Assembly (NCBI GenBank): GCA_902761625.1
Contig: CACWLH010000022.1
Span: 23,243 to 58,560 of the forward strand
Reading direction: 5' to 3'
From: an uncultured Erysipelotrichaceae bacterium
GTDB lineage: Bacteria > Bacillota_I > Bacilli_A > Erysipelotrichales > Erysipelotrichaceae
DNA length: 35,318 nucleotides
Shown: positions 25,796 to 34,728 of the stretch, piece by piece
How the letters are laid out: the number at the start of each line of letters is the position of its first letter
How positions within the stretch are numbered: position 1 is the stretch's first letter
Notes under the pieces: model-generated
What the model saw: only the letters and a program-made list of their open reading frames with translations
What the model was told of the DNA's origin: nothing
Database searches by the model: none
Position numbers and translations under genes: made by a program

Positions 25796-27248
25796 AATCT
25801 CCTCCTGTATTGAAATAATACTTTTTCAGGGTTTCATGAACAATGGTGTCATCCCCTTCATAAGGCTCCCGTCCGAATTCGCGGTAGATGAATTTCTCAT
25901 CGCCTTTGCCCAGAATGATAATGGTGTCATTGGGATCGGCAAGCTCCACCGCCTGTCTGATCGCATCATAGCGGTCCTCAATGATGGTATACGGTGTCTT
26001 TTTGATGCCGGCCGCGATTTCCATGGCGATATCACGGGGTTTCTCATTGCGGGGATCATCCTCTGTCAGAATAATCATATCGCAGTATTTATCAAGAATC
26101 TGCCCGAATACAGGTCTTTTTTCCGTATCGCGCTTGCCGGCGCTGCCGGTGATGGCGATGATGCGCTTGCCCTTGGGGGTGATGGCGCTTGCATACTGGC
26201 ATACTTTTTCAATGCCGTCGGGTGTATGGGCAAAGTCGACGATGATATTGAACGGCTGGCCGTCATTGATTCTCTGCATACGGCCCTCGATCTGGTTGAG
26301 ATCGCGGATATGAGGCATCATCTGGGTGATGGAAATGCCTTTGACATGAAGCGCGGCAATGGCTGCGAGCAGGTTGGAGATATTGAATCTTGCGACAAGG
26401 TTTGTTTCAAGCTCATATTCCATATTGGCGATTTTCAGCGTGAAGCGGGTTCTGTCCTTCATCAGCTGATACTTTGTGACACGATAATCCGCCTCATGGT
26501 CAATGCCATAGGTGACAACTCTGCACGGGCAGTTTTCAACGATCTTCTTTCCAAAAGGATCATCCGCATTGACAATGGCGACCGCTTCCGGCTTCAGCGA
26601 ATCAAACAGCTGCTTTTTGGCCAGGAAGTAATTGGTCATGGTGCCATGGTAATCCAGATGGTCATGGGTCAGATTGGTGAACACAGCCACATCAAAATCA
26701 ACCGCATCCACCCTTCTTTGTTCAATGCCGATCGAACTGGCTTCCAGTGCGCAGCATTCCATGCCCGCATCAACCATCTCATGCAGGATGCCATGCAGAT
26801 CATCGATGTCCGGTGTCGTCAGCAGCGGCGGCAGCTTGACGCTGCCGTATTCAATTGCGATCGTGCCGATATAGCCGGTCGGATGGAATTCGTTCATGAT
26901 ATCGCGGATGATACATGAAATCGAGGATTTTCCATTCGTGCCGGTGACGGCGAACATCAGCAGTTTATGACTCGGATAGCCATAGAACGCATCGGCGACC
27001 TTGTTGAAGACGCCAAGCACATCCTTCACCCGGATATAGGTGACATCCGGATGCATATTCTCAAGCGGTTCCGAATGCACGATCACCCGCGCACCGTTGG
27101 CAATCGCCTGATCGACAAATTTATGTCCGTCAAACATCATGCCCTTCAGACAGAAAAAGATCGAATCCTTCTTTCTTTTGCGGCTGTCGGACATCAGGCT
27201 ACGTATTTCGATATCCGGCACATTTTCAAACAGTTCAGTCAGTTTCAT
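25782..27248 (-). CDS. murE: UDP-N-acetylmuramyl-tripeptide synthetase MurE
   Basis: A 488-residue ligase adding the third stem-peptide amino acid to UDP-MurNAc-L-Ala-D-Glu. ATP loop GTNGKSS (103-109), TTPD (145-148), the substrate-Lys region AKKQLFDSL (210-218) and HTPDGIEK (341-348) are all visible. The position that reads DNPR in diaminopimelate-adding MurE is DDPR (397-400), followed by NEKP. DDPR is known from the Thermotoga enzyme that uses lysine, so a lysine-type or mixed specificity is possible but not proven. The ATG at 27248 is used. A TTG at 27254 has a better-spaced GGAG and could be the true start. It overlaps mtaB by 14 bases. Confidence 0.93.
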   Translation of the reverse strand: MKLTELFENVPDIEIRSLMSDSRKRKKDSIFFCLKGMMFDGHKFVDQAIANGARVIVHSEPLENMHPDVTYIRVKDVLGVFNKVADAFYGYPSHKLLMFAVTGTNGKSSISCIIRDIMNEFHPTGYIGTIAIEYGSVKLPPLLTTPDIDDLHGILHEMVDAGMECCALEASSIGIEQRRVDAVDFDVAVFTNLTHDHLDYHGTMTNYFLAKKQLFDSLKPEAVAIVNADDPFGKKIVENCPCRVVTYGIDHEADYRVTKYQLMKDRTRFTLKIANMEYELETNLVARFNISNLLAAIAALHVKGISITQMMPHIRDLNQIEGRMQRINDGQPFNIIVDFAHTPDGIEKVCQYASAITPKGKRIIAITGSAGKRDTEKRPVFGQILDKYCDMIILTEDDPRNEKPRDIAMEIAAGIKKTPYTIIEDRYDAIRQAVELADPNDTIIILGKGDEKFIYREFGREPYEGDDTIVHETLKKYYFNTGGDYEEQ

Positions 27249-28521
27249 TTTCAATCACTTCTCCATACATCACCTGATCCGCATAGCGGTCAAGTCTCAC
27301 CTTCACACAGATACCGTGCGGAAGTTCTCCAACGATCTTCACCGGAATATATTCCGATGTATATCCCTTCGTATAACCGTCCTCATTCTCCTCCGTAATC
27401 ACGCTTGCCGTGCGGCCAACCCATTGATTACGATAAACATCGGCCAGCTGCGATGAAATCCGCATTGCGATGGAGGTGCGCTCTTTTTTGACCCGCGGAT
27501 CAATCTGGTTTTTCATGATGGCCGCCGGTGTGTTGGCGCGGGGCGAATACGGGAATACATGCAGGAAGGAGAAACGGCATTTCCTGACGAATTCCATTCC
27601 CTTTTCAAACAGTTCATCGCTTTCGCCCGGAAAGCCGGTGATCAGATCGCATGAGATTGACACATCGCCAAGCTCATCTCTGATATGTTCAATCTTATCA
27701 TAGTATTCCTGCGTGCTGTACGGCCTGCCCATGGCGGAAAGAATCTCATCCGTGCCGGCCTGCAGAGGGATGTGCAGATGGCGTGCAATGCGGCCGCTGT
27801 TTTTCATTAAGGAGATCAGCTTTTCATCGATTTCGGTGATCTCAATCGAAGAGATGCGGATTCTAGAAAGTTCAGGTGTTTCATTCAGAATGCGTTCAAT
27901 CAGTTCGGAAAGCGTGACACCATGTTCTCTGCCATAGCGGCCGGTATGGATGCCGGTCAGCACGATTTCACGATAGTCCCTGGCGATCCGTTTCGCCTCT
28001 TTGACGGCAAGATCAGGCGCCATGGAGCGCTCTCTGCCTCTGACATGAGGGATCACGCAATAGGTGCAGAACTGATTGCAGCCATCCTGTATTTTCAGAT
28101 AAGCCCTTGCACGCGAATCAAAGCCATCCGCACTCAAGGTTTCAAACGGTGTGTCTCTGAGATCATCGAGCACCCGGATAGGTTTTCTGTTTTCCAGATA
28201 TTCGTCCAGATAATCCGGCAATGATTTCTTGTGCGAGCTGCCGACGATGATGTGTGCGTCATTGAGCATACCGTCATCGATCTGGGCATAGCAGCCGACC
28301 ATGGCCACGATGGCATCCGGAAAATTACGGCGGATCCGGTGCATCATCTTGCGGCTTTTCGAAGCGGCCGTATTGGTCACGGCACAGGTGAAAATCAATG
28401 CGGCATCCGCCTGCTCTTCAAACGGAACCCGCTGCCAGCCTTTGTGTTCCAGCATGGAAGCGACACTTTCCGCCTCATAGGCATTGACTTTGCAGCCAAG
28501 ATTGCAGATTGAAAATTTCAT
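27235..28521 (-). CDS. mtaB: tRNA threonylcarbamoyladenosine methylthiotransferase MtaB
   Basis: A 428-residue radical SAM methylthiotransferase converting t6A37 to ms2t6A37 in ANN-decoding tRNAs. The N-terminal cluster cysteines are in NLGCKVNAYE, FTCAVTN and GCYAQ; the radical SAM motif is CNQFCTYC followed by VIPHVRGRERS; a TRAM domain ends the protein. The CKVNAYE form distinguishes MtaB from MiaB. The start at 28521 with AAGGAG is chosen over 28551, and shares one base with the rsmE stop (TGATG). Confidence 0.94.
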   Translation of the reverse strand: MKFSICNLGCKVNAYEAESVASMLEHKGWQRVPFEEQADAALIFTCAVTNTAASKSRKMMHRIRRNFPDAIVAMVGCYAQIDDGMLNDAHIIVGSSHKKSLPDYLDEYLENRKPIRVLDDLRDTPFETLSADGFDSRARAYLKIQDGCNQFCTYCVIPHVRGRERSMAPDLAVKEAKRIARDYREIVLTGIHTGRYGREHGVTLSELIERILNETPELSRIRISSIEITEIDEKLISLMKNSGRIARHLHIPLQAGTDEILSAMGRPYSTQEYYDKIEHIRDELGDVSISCDLITGFPGESDELFEKGMEFVRKCRFSFLHVFPYSPRANTPAAIMKNQIDPRVKKERTSIAMRISSQLADVYRNQWVGRTASVITEENEDGYTKGYTSEYIPVKIVGELPHGICVKVRLDRYADQVMYGEVIENETD

Positions 28522-29231
28522 CAGAACGCTCCTTCCGCGATCACGCTGCATGAATAAAGCGCCGCTGTCTCAGCTCTCAGGATTCTTGAGCCAAGGGTCA
28601 CCGGCTCATATCCCATTTCGATCAGTTCATTGACTTCGTCTTCTGAAAAGCCGCCTTCCGGACCGATCACAACCGTAACCGTACGGGCGTTCAGTCTTTC
28701 GGAAATCTTCACTGAATGAACCGATGCATTTTCATAGGCAGCCAGCGATACTTCCGATCTGTAACGGTCCAGTTCACTGAATTTCACCACATCCGTGACT
28801 TCTGGCACAACATTGCGCTTGCATTGCTCGCTGGCGGAAAGAACGATGCTGCGGTAGCGATCTTTCTGCTTTTCGCTTTTTTCGCTTTTTGCCCGTACGA
28901 CGCAGCGTGAGGATTCAAACGGCACAATCCGCTTCACGCCAAGCTCCGCTGCCTTCTGCAGCACAAGCTCAAACTTCTCGCGTCTGATCAGTGCCATGGC
29001 AAGTGTGATGTCAATCGAAGGCTCATTGATGCGTGGATCTTCTTCTTTGATCAGCGCAACGAAATCCTTCCCCTCGCTGTAGCATTCCGCAAACCAGGCA
29101 TGCTTTGGATCGACAAGGCGGACTGTCTCATGATTCAAACGAAGCACATCACGTAAATGATGTGCCTGTTCCTTTGTGAATGTATAGATTTCACCCTGTT
29201 TCATCAGGGGTTCGATAAAGTATTGCTGCAT
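28521..29231 (-). CDS. rsmE: 16S rRNA (uracil-1498-N3) methyltransferase
   Basis: A 236-residue SPOUT methyltransferase. The knot region is clear: VVIGPEGGFSEDEVNELIE, then VTLGSRILRAETAALYS. The N-terminal PUA-like domain contains HHLRDVLRL. Length is normal. The start codon overlaps the stop of the preceding gene as TAATG. The rsmE-mtaB pair is a common Firmicute neighbourhood. Confidence 0.95.
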   Translation of the reverse strand: MQQYFIEPLMKQGEIYTFTKEQAHHLRDVLRLNHETVRLVDPKHAWFAECYSEGKDFVALIKEEDPRINEPSIDITLAMALIRREKFELVLQKAAELGVKRIVPFESSRCVVRAKSEKSEKQKDRYRSIVLSASEQCKRNVVPEVTDVVKFSELDRYRSEVSLAAYENASVHSVKISERLNARTVTVVIGPEGGFSEDEVNELIEMGYEPVTLGSRILRAETAALYSCSVIAEGAF

Positions 29232-30493
29232 TAGTCTTCCTGTTCATTTCTGACACTGATTTCAACGCGTGTCACACGGCGCTCTTCGGTTTCAAGCACC
29301 TTCACATCCACATTTCTGAAGGAGAATGAAGAGCCCGGATCCGGGAACTGCTCGAGCATTTCAATACACCAGCCGCCGACTGTTTCGCTTTCAAAGTCAA
29401 AGACTACTTCATCCCAGTTCATCAGTTCGCATAACTCATGCACGGGAGTATCGCCGTCAATGCGGAACACGCCGTCATCGACAACCTGGATTTCCTCTTC
29501 GACCTTGTCGGTTTCATCCCAGATATCGCCGACCAGCGATTCAAGAACATCCTCCATGGTGACAACACCCAGAGTGCCGCCGTATTCATCGGTGACGATG
29601 GCCAGGTGCTGCTGGGAATCTCTCAGAAGGCCCAGCACATTGGGCAGCTTCATGGTCTTGTAGACAAAGTACGGCTGCATCAATAACTCTCTGATATTCA
29701 CATTGCGGTCATTGATGGAAGCTCTGTAAAAGTGATTGAGTGAAAGGATGCCGATCACGTTGTCAATGCTGTCCTCATAGACGGGTATTCTTGAGAACGG
29801 ACTGTTCGCGATGGTTTCAATGATCTCATCCCAGGAGTCATCGATGTCAATGGCTTCGATGTCCACTCTTGCGGTCATGACTTCGGAAACGGAGATGTCA
29901 GCGAAATCAATCGCGGCGCTGATCAGTTCGGAGGAATCCTCATCAATGACATTTTCATCCTCGGCGGTTTCAATGATGGAATGCAGCTCTTCCACGGCCG
30001 CATCATCATCAATGATCTGCTCGCCCTTGAGGCCTTTGGTGATCAGATCAACCAGACCGACAACGATAAAGGTGACCGGTCTCAGAATGACCATCAGAAA
30101 CGAGGTCATCGATGAAAAGCTCAGCGCAAAGCGGGTCGCATTCTTTTTCGCCGCGATCTTGGGAATCGTCTCGCCGAAAATGATAACCGCCGCAGTCACC
30201 GCCGCGGTTGCCACCCATGTGTAGCTTTCACCAAGGGTCAGCAGCACTGCCAGTGAGGACAGTGATGATGCCGCAATGTTGACAAGGTTGTTGCCGACAA
30301 GAATCGCCGAAAGCGCATTGTCATACTCCTCGGTGATCCTTAAGGCTTTCCTGGCTTTTTCATCCCCCTCTTCCGCCGCGTTTTCAATGCGGATGCGGTT
30401 GCAGGAGGAATAGGACATTTCGGAAGCGGAGAAGAATGCGGATCCGGCCACACACAGCACAGTCAGCACAATATATACGGTGACCTCACTCAT
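29231..30493 (-). CDS. CNNM/CorC-type membrane protein with CBS pair, second copy
   Basis: A 420-residue protein of the family labelled hemolysin-related (CNNM membrane domain, two CBS domains, CorC/HlyC transporter-associated domain). A DUF21/CNNM domain with four membrane segments (about 1-160) has FFSASEMSYSSCNR and FGETIPKIAAKKNA. The CBS pair spans about 190-320 (MTARVDIEAID, SRIPVYEDSIDNVIG, LAIVTDEYGGTLGVVTMEDVLE). The last 80 residues are the CorC domain. The family is linked to magnesium export or resistance. Start 30493 has AGGAG nine bases upstream; 30499 is an alternative. It overlaps the previous gene by eight bases. Confidence 0.87.
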   Translation of the reverse strand: MSEVTVYIVLTVLCVAGSAFFSASEMSYSSCNRIRIENAAEEGDEKARKALRITEEYDNALSAILVGNNLVNIAASSLSSLAVLLTLGESYTWVATAAVTAAVIIFGETIPKIAAKKNATRFALSFSSMTSFLMVILRPVTFIVVGLVDLITKGLKGEQIIDDDAAVEELHSIIETAEDENVIDEDSSELISAAIDFADISVSEVMTARVDIEAIDIDDSWDEIIETIANSPFSRIPVYEDSIDNVIGILSLNHFYRASINDRNVNIRELLMQPYFVYKTMKLPNVLGLLRDSQQHLAIVTDEYGGTLGVVTMEDVLESLVGDIWDETDKVEEEIQVVDDGVFRIDGDTPVHELCELMNWDEVVFDFESETVGGWCIEMLEQFPDPGSSFSFRNVDVKVLETEERRVTRVEISVRNEQED

Positions 30494-31778
30494 GTTCATC
30501 CTCTCCTTTCTTCGCATCGTTCACTTTCACTTTCAGACGGATAATCCGGTTCTGTTTCATGATCTGAACCGTGATCAGCAGATTGAGATATTCAAAGCTG
30601 TCACCTTCCGAAGGGATCTGCGGGAAATTCTCAAAAGCCAGCTCACTCATGAGCTTGTTTGTGATTTTCTGTTCCTCCTCATCACTGTAATGAATATGAA
30701 GTTCATCCAGTACATCAATGACATGCTCACTGGCTTTGACACTGTAAAGATCATCGGCGATCTGCACGATGTTTTCCTCAACCTGATCATCCTCATCCCA
30801 GATTTCACCGACCAGCTCCTCGAGAATGTCCTCAATTGTGACAATGCCCAGAGTGCCGCCATAGTTGTCCGTGACAACCGCGACATTGAGCTTCTTTTCG
30901 GTCATCTCTTCAAACAGATCAGCGATTTTCGCGGACTGGTGCACAAACAGCACTTCATCCAGAAGATCTCTCACATCTTTGATTTCCCCTTCAAGAAGAT
31001 AGGTGCGGATGTATTTTCTGATCTGCAGAATACCGATGATATGATCAATGGTTCCTTCATATACCGGCAGACGGCTGTGATTGGTGGATTTGATGAAGTC
31101 AAGTATCTCCTGCTGGCTCATTGAAACATCCAGTGACGCAAGATCCACACGGCTGGTCAGAATGCTTTCCGCACTGACTTCCTGAAACATGAGCGCACTT
31201 GAAATGAGATCGCCCTGATCCTCGTCAAGGGTTCCCTGTTCCGTCATATCCTCAATGATGTCATAAATTTCATCCTCGGTCACCGAGACGTCGCTGTCGC
31301 CTTTGGTCAGAGAACTGACCGCGTTGCCGATCCATGTGAGAACGGCGCTGATGGGTGTCAGGATAACCATCAGGAAATGCAAAAGGCCCGCCATGGAAAG
31401 AGAGATCCTCTCGCTGTATTTGCGGGCGATGCTCTTGGGCATCATTTCACCGAAAAAGAATACCGCGAGAGTTGTGATCAATGTCGACAGAGTGACTGCC
31501 GACACTCCCCATATACGGGTTACGTTCACCGTTACCACCGAAGCGGCGGCGATATGTACTATATTTGTGCAGATCAATAATGTCGTAATTGCACGGTCAA
31601 AATGATCTGTGATATTGATTGCTTTCTTCGCGTCGTTTCTGCCTTTGTCCGCAAGGGCTTTGAGCCTTGTGCGTGAAACAGAGGCAAATGCCGTTTCCAT
31701 CATCGCAAACAGCATTGCGCATAAAATCAGAATTCCAACAGTTAAGAGCCAGGATATATTACTGCCGCCATCGTCCAT
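30486..31778 (-). CDS. CNNM/CorC-type membrane protein with CBS pair, first copy
   Basis: A 430-residue paralogue of the next gene with the same domain order: CNNM (FAMMETAFASVSRTRLKAL and FGEMMPKSIARKYSE), CBS pair (LTSRVDLASLD, SRLPVYEGTIDHIIG, VAVVTDNYGGTLGIVTIEDIL) and CorC domain. The pair is a tandem duplication with diverged sequence. The Shine-Dalgarno GGAGAG lies 12 bases from the ATG, longer than usual. It is the promoter-proximal gene of an operon that continues through rsmE, mtaB, murE and deoC with every junction overlapping. Confidence 0.87.
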   Translation of the reverse strand: MDDGGSNISWLLTVGILILCAMLFAMMETAFASVSRTRLKALADKGRNDAKKAINITDHFDRAITTLLICTNIVHIAAASVVTVNVTRIWGVSAVTLSTLITTLAVFFFGEMMPKSIARKYSERISLSMAGLLHFLMVILTPISAVLTWIGNAVSSLTKGDSDVSVTEDEIYDIIEDMTEQGTLDEDQGDLISSALMFQEVSAESILTSRVDLASLDVSMSQQEILDFIKSTNHSRLPVYEGTIDHIIGILQIRKYIRTYLLEGEIKDVRDLLDEVLFVHQSAKIADLFEEMTEKKLNVAVVTDNYGGTLGIVTIEDILEELVGEIWDEDDQVEENIVQIADDLYSVKASEHVIDVLDELHIHYSDEEEQKITNKLMSELAFENFPQIPSEGDSFEYLNLLITVQIMKQNRIIRLKVKVNDAKKGEDEHE

Positions 31779-31811
31779 AAAGACTTATCACTCTCCAATC
31801 ATGTGGAATAC

Positions 31812-31839
31812 ATTCTACCATAAATCCGGATAAATACAA
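31812..31839 (-). promoter_or_regulatory. promoter of the six-gene operon
   Basis: On the minus strand TTGTAT (31834-31839), a 16-base spacer and TAGAAT (31812-31817). The -10 is preceded by TGG, giving an extended -10. Confidence 0.6.
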
Positions 31840-31905
31840 AACAGACACTGATTCTTTCCCCTGCGCACTGTTCTTGCGCTTATTCATGACTTCATATCCA
31901 TCAAC

Positions 31906-31935
31906 AATAAAGAACCATGACTTTCGCCATGGTTC
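31906..31935 (-). terminator. metI terminator
   Basis: A ten-pair stem with one wobble (31912-31921 with 31926-31935) and a GAAA tetraloop on the minus strand, then TTTATT. It is five bases after the metI coding region. The T run is interrupted. Confidence 0.65.
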
Positions 31936-31939
31936 ATTT

Positions 31940-32575
31940 TCATGAGAGTTTGCGGAACAGCCAGTTGCCGACGGACTGCACCAGCTGAACGAAGATGATC
32001 AGGATAACCGAGCAGACAATCAGATAGGAAAGCTTGTATCCCTGATAGCCGTAGCGCACCGCCACATCGCCGATTCCCCCGCCGCCAAGGGTTCCCGCCA
32101 TGGCTGAGAAACCGACCAGTGAGATGATCATCAGGATGATTCCGTTGACCATTCTCGGAATGGACTCCTTCACATAAACATAGAAGAGGATCTGCCAGTC
32201 GTTAGCACCAAAGCTTCTGGCTGCTTCAATCACACCTGGATCTGTTTCCCTGAGACTTGTCTCAAACACCCTTGCGATATAGGGAATCGCCGATACAGTC
32301 AGAGGCACAATCGCCGCTGCGGTGCCGATCGCCTTGCCTGCGATCAGCCTGGTAAAGGGAATCAGAATGATCAGCAGGATGATAAACGGAAACGAGCGGA
32401 ACACATTGACGATAAAGCTCAGTGTCTCATAGACAATTTTGTTAGGTCTTAAGCCATCCGGTGCAGTCAGAGTCAGGATGATTGCCGGAATAAAGCCGAG
32501 AATCACCGCGATCAGGGTTGAAGTGAACACCATGATCAGCGTCTGCATAAATGCGGTCAGAATTGTTTCATACAT
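31940..32575 (-). CDS. metI: methionine ABC transporter permease MetI
   Basis: A 211-residue inner-membrane subunit of the methionine importer with five membrane segments. The ATPase-coupling loop of binding-protein-dependent permeases is visible as EAARSFGANDWQILFYVYVKESIP. IYALIV-type N-terminal details are less conserved, but NVFRSFPFIILLIILIPFTR is typical of MetI. It starts two bases after metN and has GGAGG ten bases upstream. Confidence 0.95.
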   Translation of the reverse strand: MYETILTAFMQTLIMVFTSTLIAVILGFIPAIILTLTAPDGLRPNKIVYETLSFIVNVFRSFPFIILLIILIPFTRLIAGKAIGTAAAIVPLTVSAIPYIARVFETSLRETDPGVIEAARSFGANDWQILFYVYVKESIPRMVNGIILMIISLVGFSAMAGTLGGGGIGDVAVRYGYQGYKLSYLIVCSVILIIFVQLVQSVGNWLFRKLS

Positions 32576-32577
32576 GA

Positions 32578-33543
32578 TCAGAGCACCTCCGCGATGACTT
32601 TTTTGTCTTTCAGATAGGAAAGCACCCTTTCCTGATCCTCATTTCTGATATTGATGACAAGACTGCCGAACACATTGGAGCGGAAGTCTTCGAGCTTGCC
32701 CCAGCAGATCGAAAAATCAATGCCGAGCTCTCTTGCCATCATTGTGATCACCGGCTCATCCGAACTTTCCTCGGTGAAGAAGAGCTGGATATTCACACCC
32801 TCTGAAGGCAGATGATCGCTTTCCTCCTGCAGGAAGGCCTTGACCTCTTTCGAAGGTCTGACAAACAGGTCTTCAGGTTTTCCTTCGGCGATCACGGTGC
32901 CGTCCTTGATGAAAGCAACCCTCTCACAGATCTGCTTGACCACTTCCATCTGATGGGTGACGACGATGATCGTGATGCCCATTTCACGGTTGATCTTCTG
33001 CAGCAATGCCAGGATTTCACGGGTGATGCCCGGATCAAGCGCACTGGTTGCCTCATCGCATAAAAGAATCTTGGGATCAAGCACCAGAGCCCGAGCGATC
33101 GCCACTCTCTGTTTCTGGCCGCCGGAAAGCTCTGCCGGTCTTGCATGGACTTTATCCTCAAGCCCGACCAGTTTCAGTAATCCGTTGATTTTCTCACGGG
33201 CTTGCGCTGTCTTTGTCTTCATGCCCCAGAATTTCAGCGGCAGCGCCACATTGTCATAGACATCCAGACGTGTGAGCAGATTGAAATTCTGGAAGATCAT
33301 GCCCATGTTCTTCTGCTGAAGACGCAGTTTTTTCGGATTGGAGATATCAATCTCCTCCCCGTCCACGGTAATGGAGCCGGACTGATAGGATTCCAGTCCG
33401 TTGATGCATCTGAGCAGGGTTGACTTGCCCGCGCCGCTTTGACCGATGATTCCGTAGATCTCATGATCACGGATTTCGATCGATATGCCTTTGAGAACTT
33501 CGAGCTCACCGAAATTCTTCTTTACATCATTTAAAACTATCAT
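32578..33543 (-). CDS. metN: methionine ABC transporter ATP-binding protein MetN
   Basis: A 321-residue ATPase. Walker A is GQSGAGKST, the signature is LSGGQKQR, Walker B is ILLCDEATSALDP and the switch region is VVTHQM. The last 75 residues are the NIL regulatory domain (LFFTEESSDEPVITMMARELG onward), which in characterised MetN proteins binds methionine and inhibits transport when the cell is replete. Order metQ-metN-metI is normal for Firmicutes. AAAGG lies nine bases before the ATG. Confidence 0.96.
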   Translation of the reverse strand: MIVLNDVKKNFGELEVLKGISIEIRDHEIYGIIGQSGAGKSTLLRCINGLESYQSGSITVDGEEIDISNPKKLRLQQKNMGMIFQNFNLLTRLDVYDNVALPLKFWGMKTKTAQAREKINGLLKLVGLEDKVHARPAELSGGQKQRVAIARALVLDPKILLCDEATSALDPGITREILALLQKINREMGITIIVVTHQMEVVKQICERVAFIKDGTVIAEGKPEDLFVRPSKEVKAFLQEESDHLPSEGVNIQLFFTEESSDEPVITMMARELGIDFSICWGKLEDFRSNVFGSLVINIRNEDQERVLSYLKDKKVIAEVL

Positions 33544-33633
33544 TGCTTAAACCTTTCGTAATTCAGAGTTCATTCACCCTGAACAGCCGTATACTGCATG
33601 TTTTATGACACCGTGCAGATCACGGCAGAATGA
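33544..33633 (-). other. metQ-metN spacer with hairpin
   Basis: In the 90-base gap the minus strand has CCGTG-ATCTG-CACGG (33612-33626) soon after the metQ stop, without a T run. This may limit read-through or stabilise the metQ message, a usual way of making more binding protein than ATPase. A weaker interrupted repeat (TTCAG ... CTGAA) lies nearer to metN. No trace of extra metQ coding sequence is seen here. Confidence 0.35.
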
Positions 33634-34530
33634 TTAACCGTTGATTTCTTTGATCTTTTCAGGATCAAGCGGTGCGTCTTTCAGAAGCCCGAGATCGTTG
33701 AGCAGCTCAATGGCACGGCCGTAGTTATCGGTATCATTGGGAACACCGATGCTTGCGCCGGGTTTCAGATCTGACAGTGAAGTGACCTTTTCGGAATAGA
33801 TTCCCATCGGTTCAATGTGCACGCCGGCTGCGGCTTTCAGATGCAGACCCCTCTGCTCGTTTTCATTGTCCAGATAGCCGAGTGTCTGGAAATAGTTGGC
33901 GTCAAGATCCCCTGCTTCAAGAGCAGTGTTCGGCTGAACATAATCGGTGTATTCGACCACATCGAGCTGCCAGCCGTGTTTCTTAAGAAGTCCTTTTACC
34001 ACTTCGTTGAGAATCTGCGCATGCGGCACAGCGGTTGCGCCGACCGTGATCATTGTGTCCTCACCGCTTGCATCTTTGATTTCAGCAGATGCCAGAACAT
34101 TGCCCTCTTCATCGATGAATGAAGGAATGACGGCACCTTTGTAAGTGTTCTCAATATAGTTCTTCACTTCATCGGAAGTCATCGCCGCAATCAGGGCTTT
34201 GATCTTGTCCGAATTCTCGGTTCCTTCCTTAACGGCAATATAGTTTGTTCTTTTCACGCTTGTTTCCGCATCAAACTCCTCGATCGCGACCGCCGGATAC
34301 TTTTCATTGAGTCCGGATTCAAGCGCGTAGTTGCCGTTAATCACGGCAGCTTCAAGATCCGGCAGGCTTAAAGGCAGCTGAGCAGCTTCAAGCGGTATGA
34401 TCTGGTATCCGTTCGGATTGCATCCGGCTGTCTCAGCAGGAGTTTCAGACTCTGACTCCTGTTTTGCACCGCAGGCTGCCAGGCCCAGTGCAAGGATTCC
34501 GCATGCGAGTACTTTAGTAATATTTTTCAT
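33634..34530 (-). CDS. metQ: methionine-binding lipoprotein MetQ/NlpA family, circularly permuted
   Basis: A 298-residue surface lipoprotein feeding the MetNI importer. Residues 1-20 are a lipoprotein signal with lipobox LAAC (C20), then a polar tether. The body is in the wrong order for the family. Residues 38-138 match the usual C-terminal part (NPNGYQIIPLEAAQLP, then AAVINGNYALESGL, then YKGAVIPSF). A 19-residue linker (139-157) follows. Residues 158-298 match the usual N-terminal part (MITVGATAVPHAQIL, EYTDYVQPNTALEAGDLDANYFQ, HIEPMGIYSEKVTSL, IGVPNDTDNYGRAIELL). The new ends fall between the KIKEI helix and the NPNGY strand. Every segment occurs once and the frame is open, so this is a permuted whole protein, not a fusion of fragments. 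The ATG at 34530 has GGAGGG; 34548 is less likely. Confidence 0.9.
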   Translation of the reverse strand: MKNITKVLACGILALGLAACGAKQESESETPAETAGCNPNGYQIIPLEAAQLPLSLPDLEAAVINGNYALESGLNEKYPAVAIEEFDAETSVKRTNYIAVKEGTENSDKIKALIAAMTSDEVKNYIENTYKGAVIPSFIDEEGNVLASAEIKDASGEDTMITVGATAVPHAQILNEVVKGLLKKHGWQLDVVEYTDYVQPNTALEAGDLDANYFQTLGYLDNENEQRGLHLKAAAGVHIEPMGIYSEKVTSLSDLKPGASIGVPNDTDNYGRAIELLNDLGLLKDAPLDPEKIKEING

Positions 34531-34551
34531 AATTCCCTCCGTATTCATGCA

Positions 34552-34586
34552 GCATTTTTATGACACTTTGATCTGTATAAAAATGC
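34552..34586 (-). promoter_or_regulatory. inverted repeat in the metQ leader
   Basis: A perfect ten-base inverted repeat, GCATTTTTAT (34552-34561) and ATAAAAATGC (34577-34586), with a 15-base loop, between the predicted promoter and the ribosome binding site. It has no T run. It could be an mRNA stem-loop or an operator. No SAM or T-box element is recognisable. Confidence 0.5.
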
Positions 34587-34596
34587 CGGCTCATCA

Positions 34597-34624
34597 ATCA
34601 TACTTTCATTTCTGATAAAATCAA
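34597..34624 (-). promoter_or_regulatory. metQNI promoter
   Basis: On the minus strand TTGATT (34619-34624), a 16-base spacer and TATGAT (34597-34602). The leader to the metQ start is about 60 bases and holds the inverted repeat at 34552-34586. Confidence 0.5.
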
Positions 34625-34728
34625 TCATTCTCAGCCATTTTGTGTGCATGCATACATACGGGATTGATATGCTCAGTTATAGTTTTTACCTATATGCATC
34701 TTGCGGGGGTGTACCAAAGCCGTTATGT

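Noticed and set aside
25458..26918. A 486-codon open frame on the plus strand across deoC and murE
   Set aside because: It is antisense to two genes with clear catalytic motifs, lacks a ribosome binding site and family features, and arises from codon bias in this G+C range.
33634..34530. MetQ as a fusion of two partial copies or an assembly chimera
   Set aside because: Each family segment occurs once, the frame is continuous, and signal, linker and operon context are coherent. A chimera cannot be fully excluded without reads, but it would have to join two halves in frame at matching ends.
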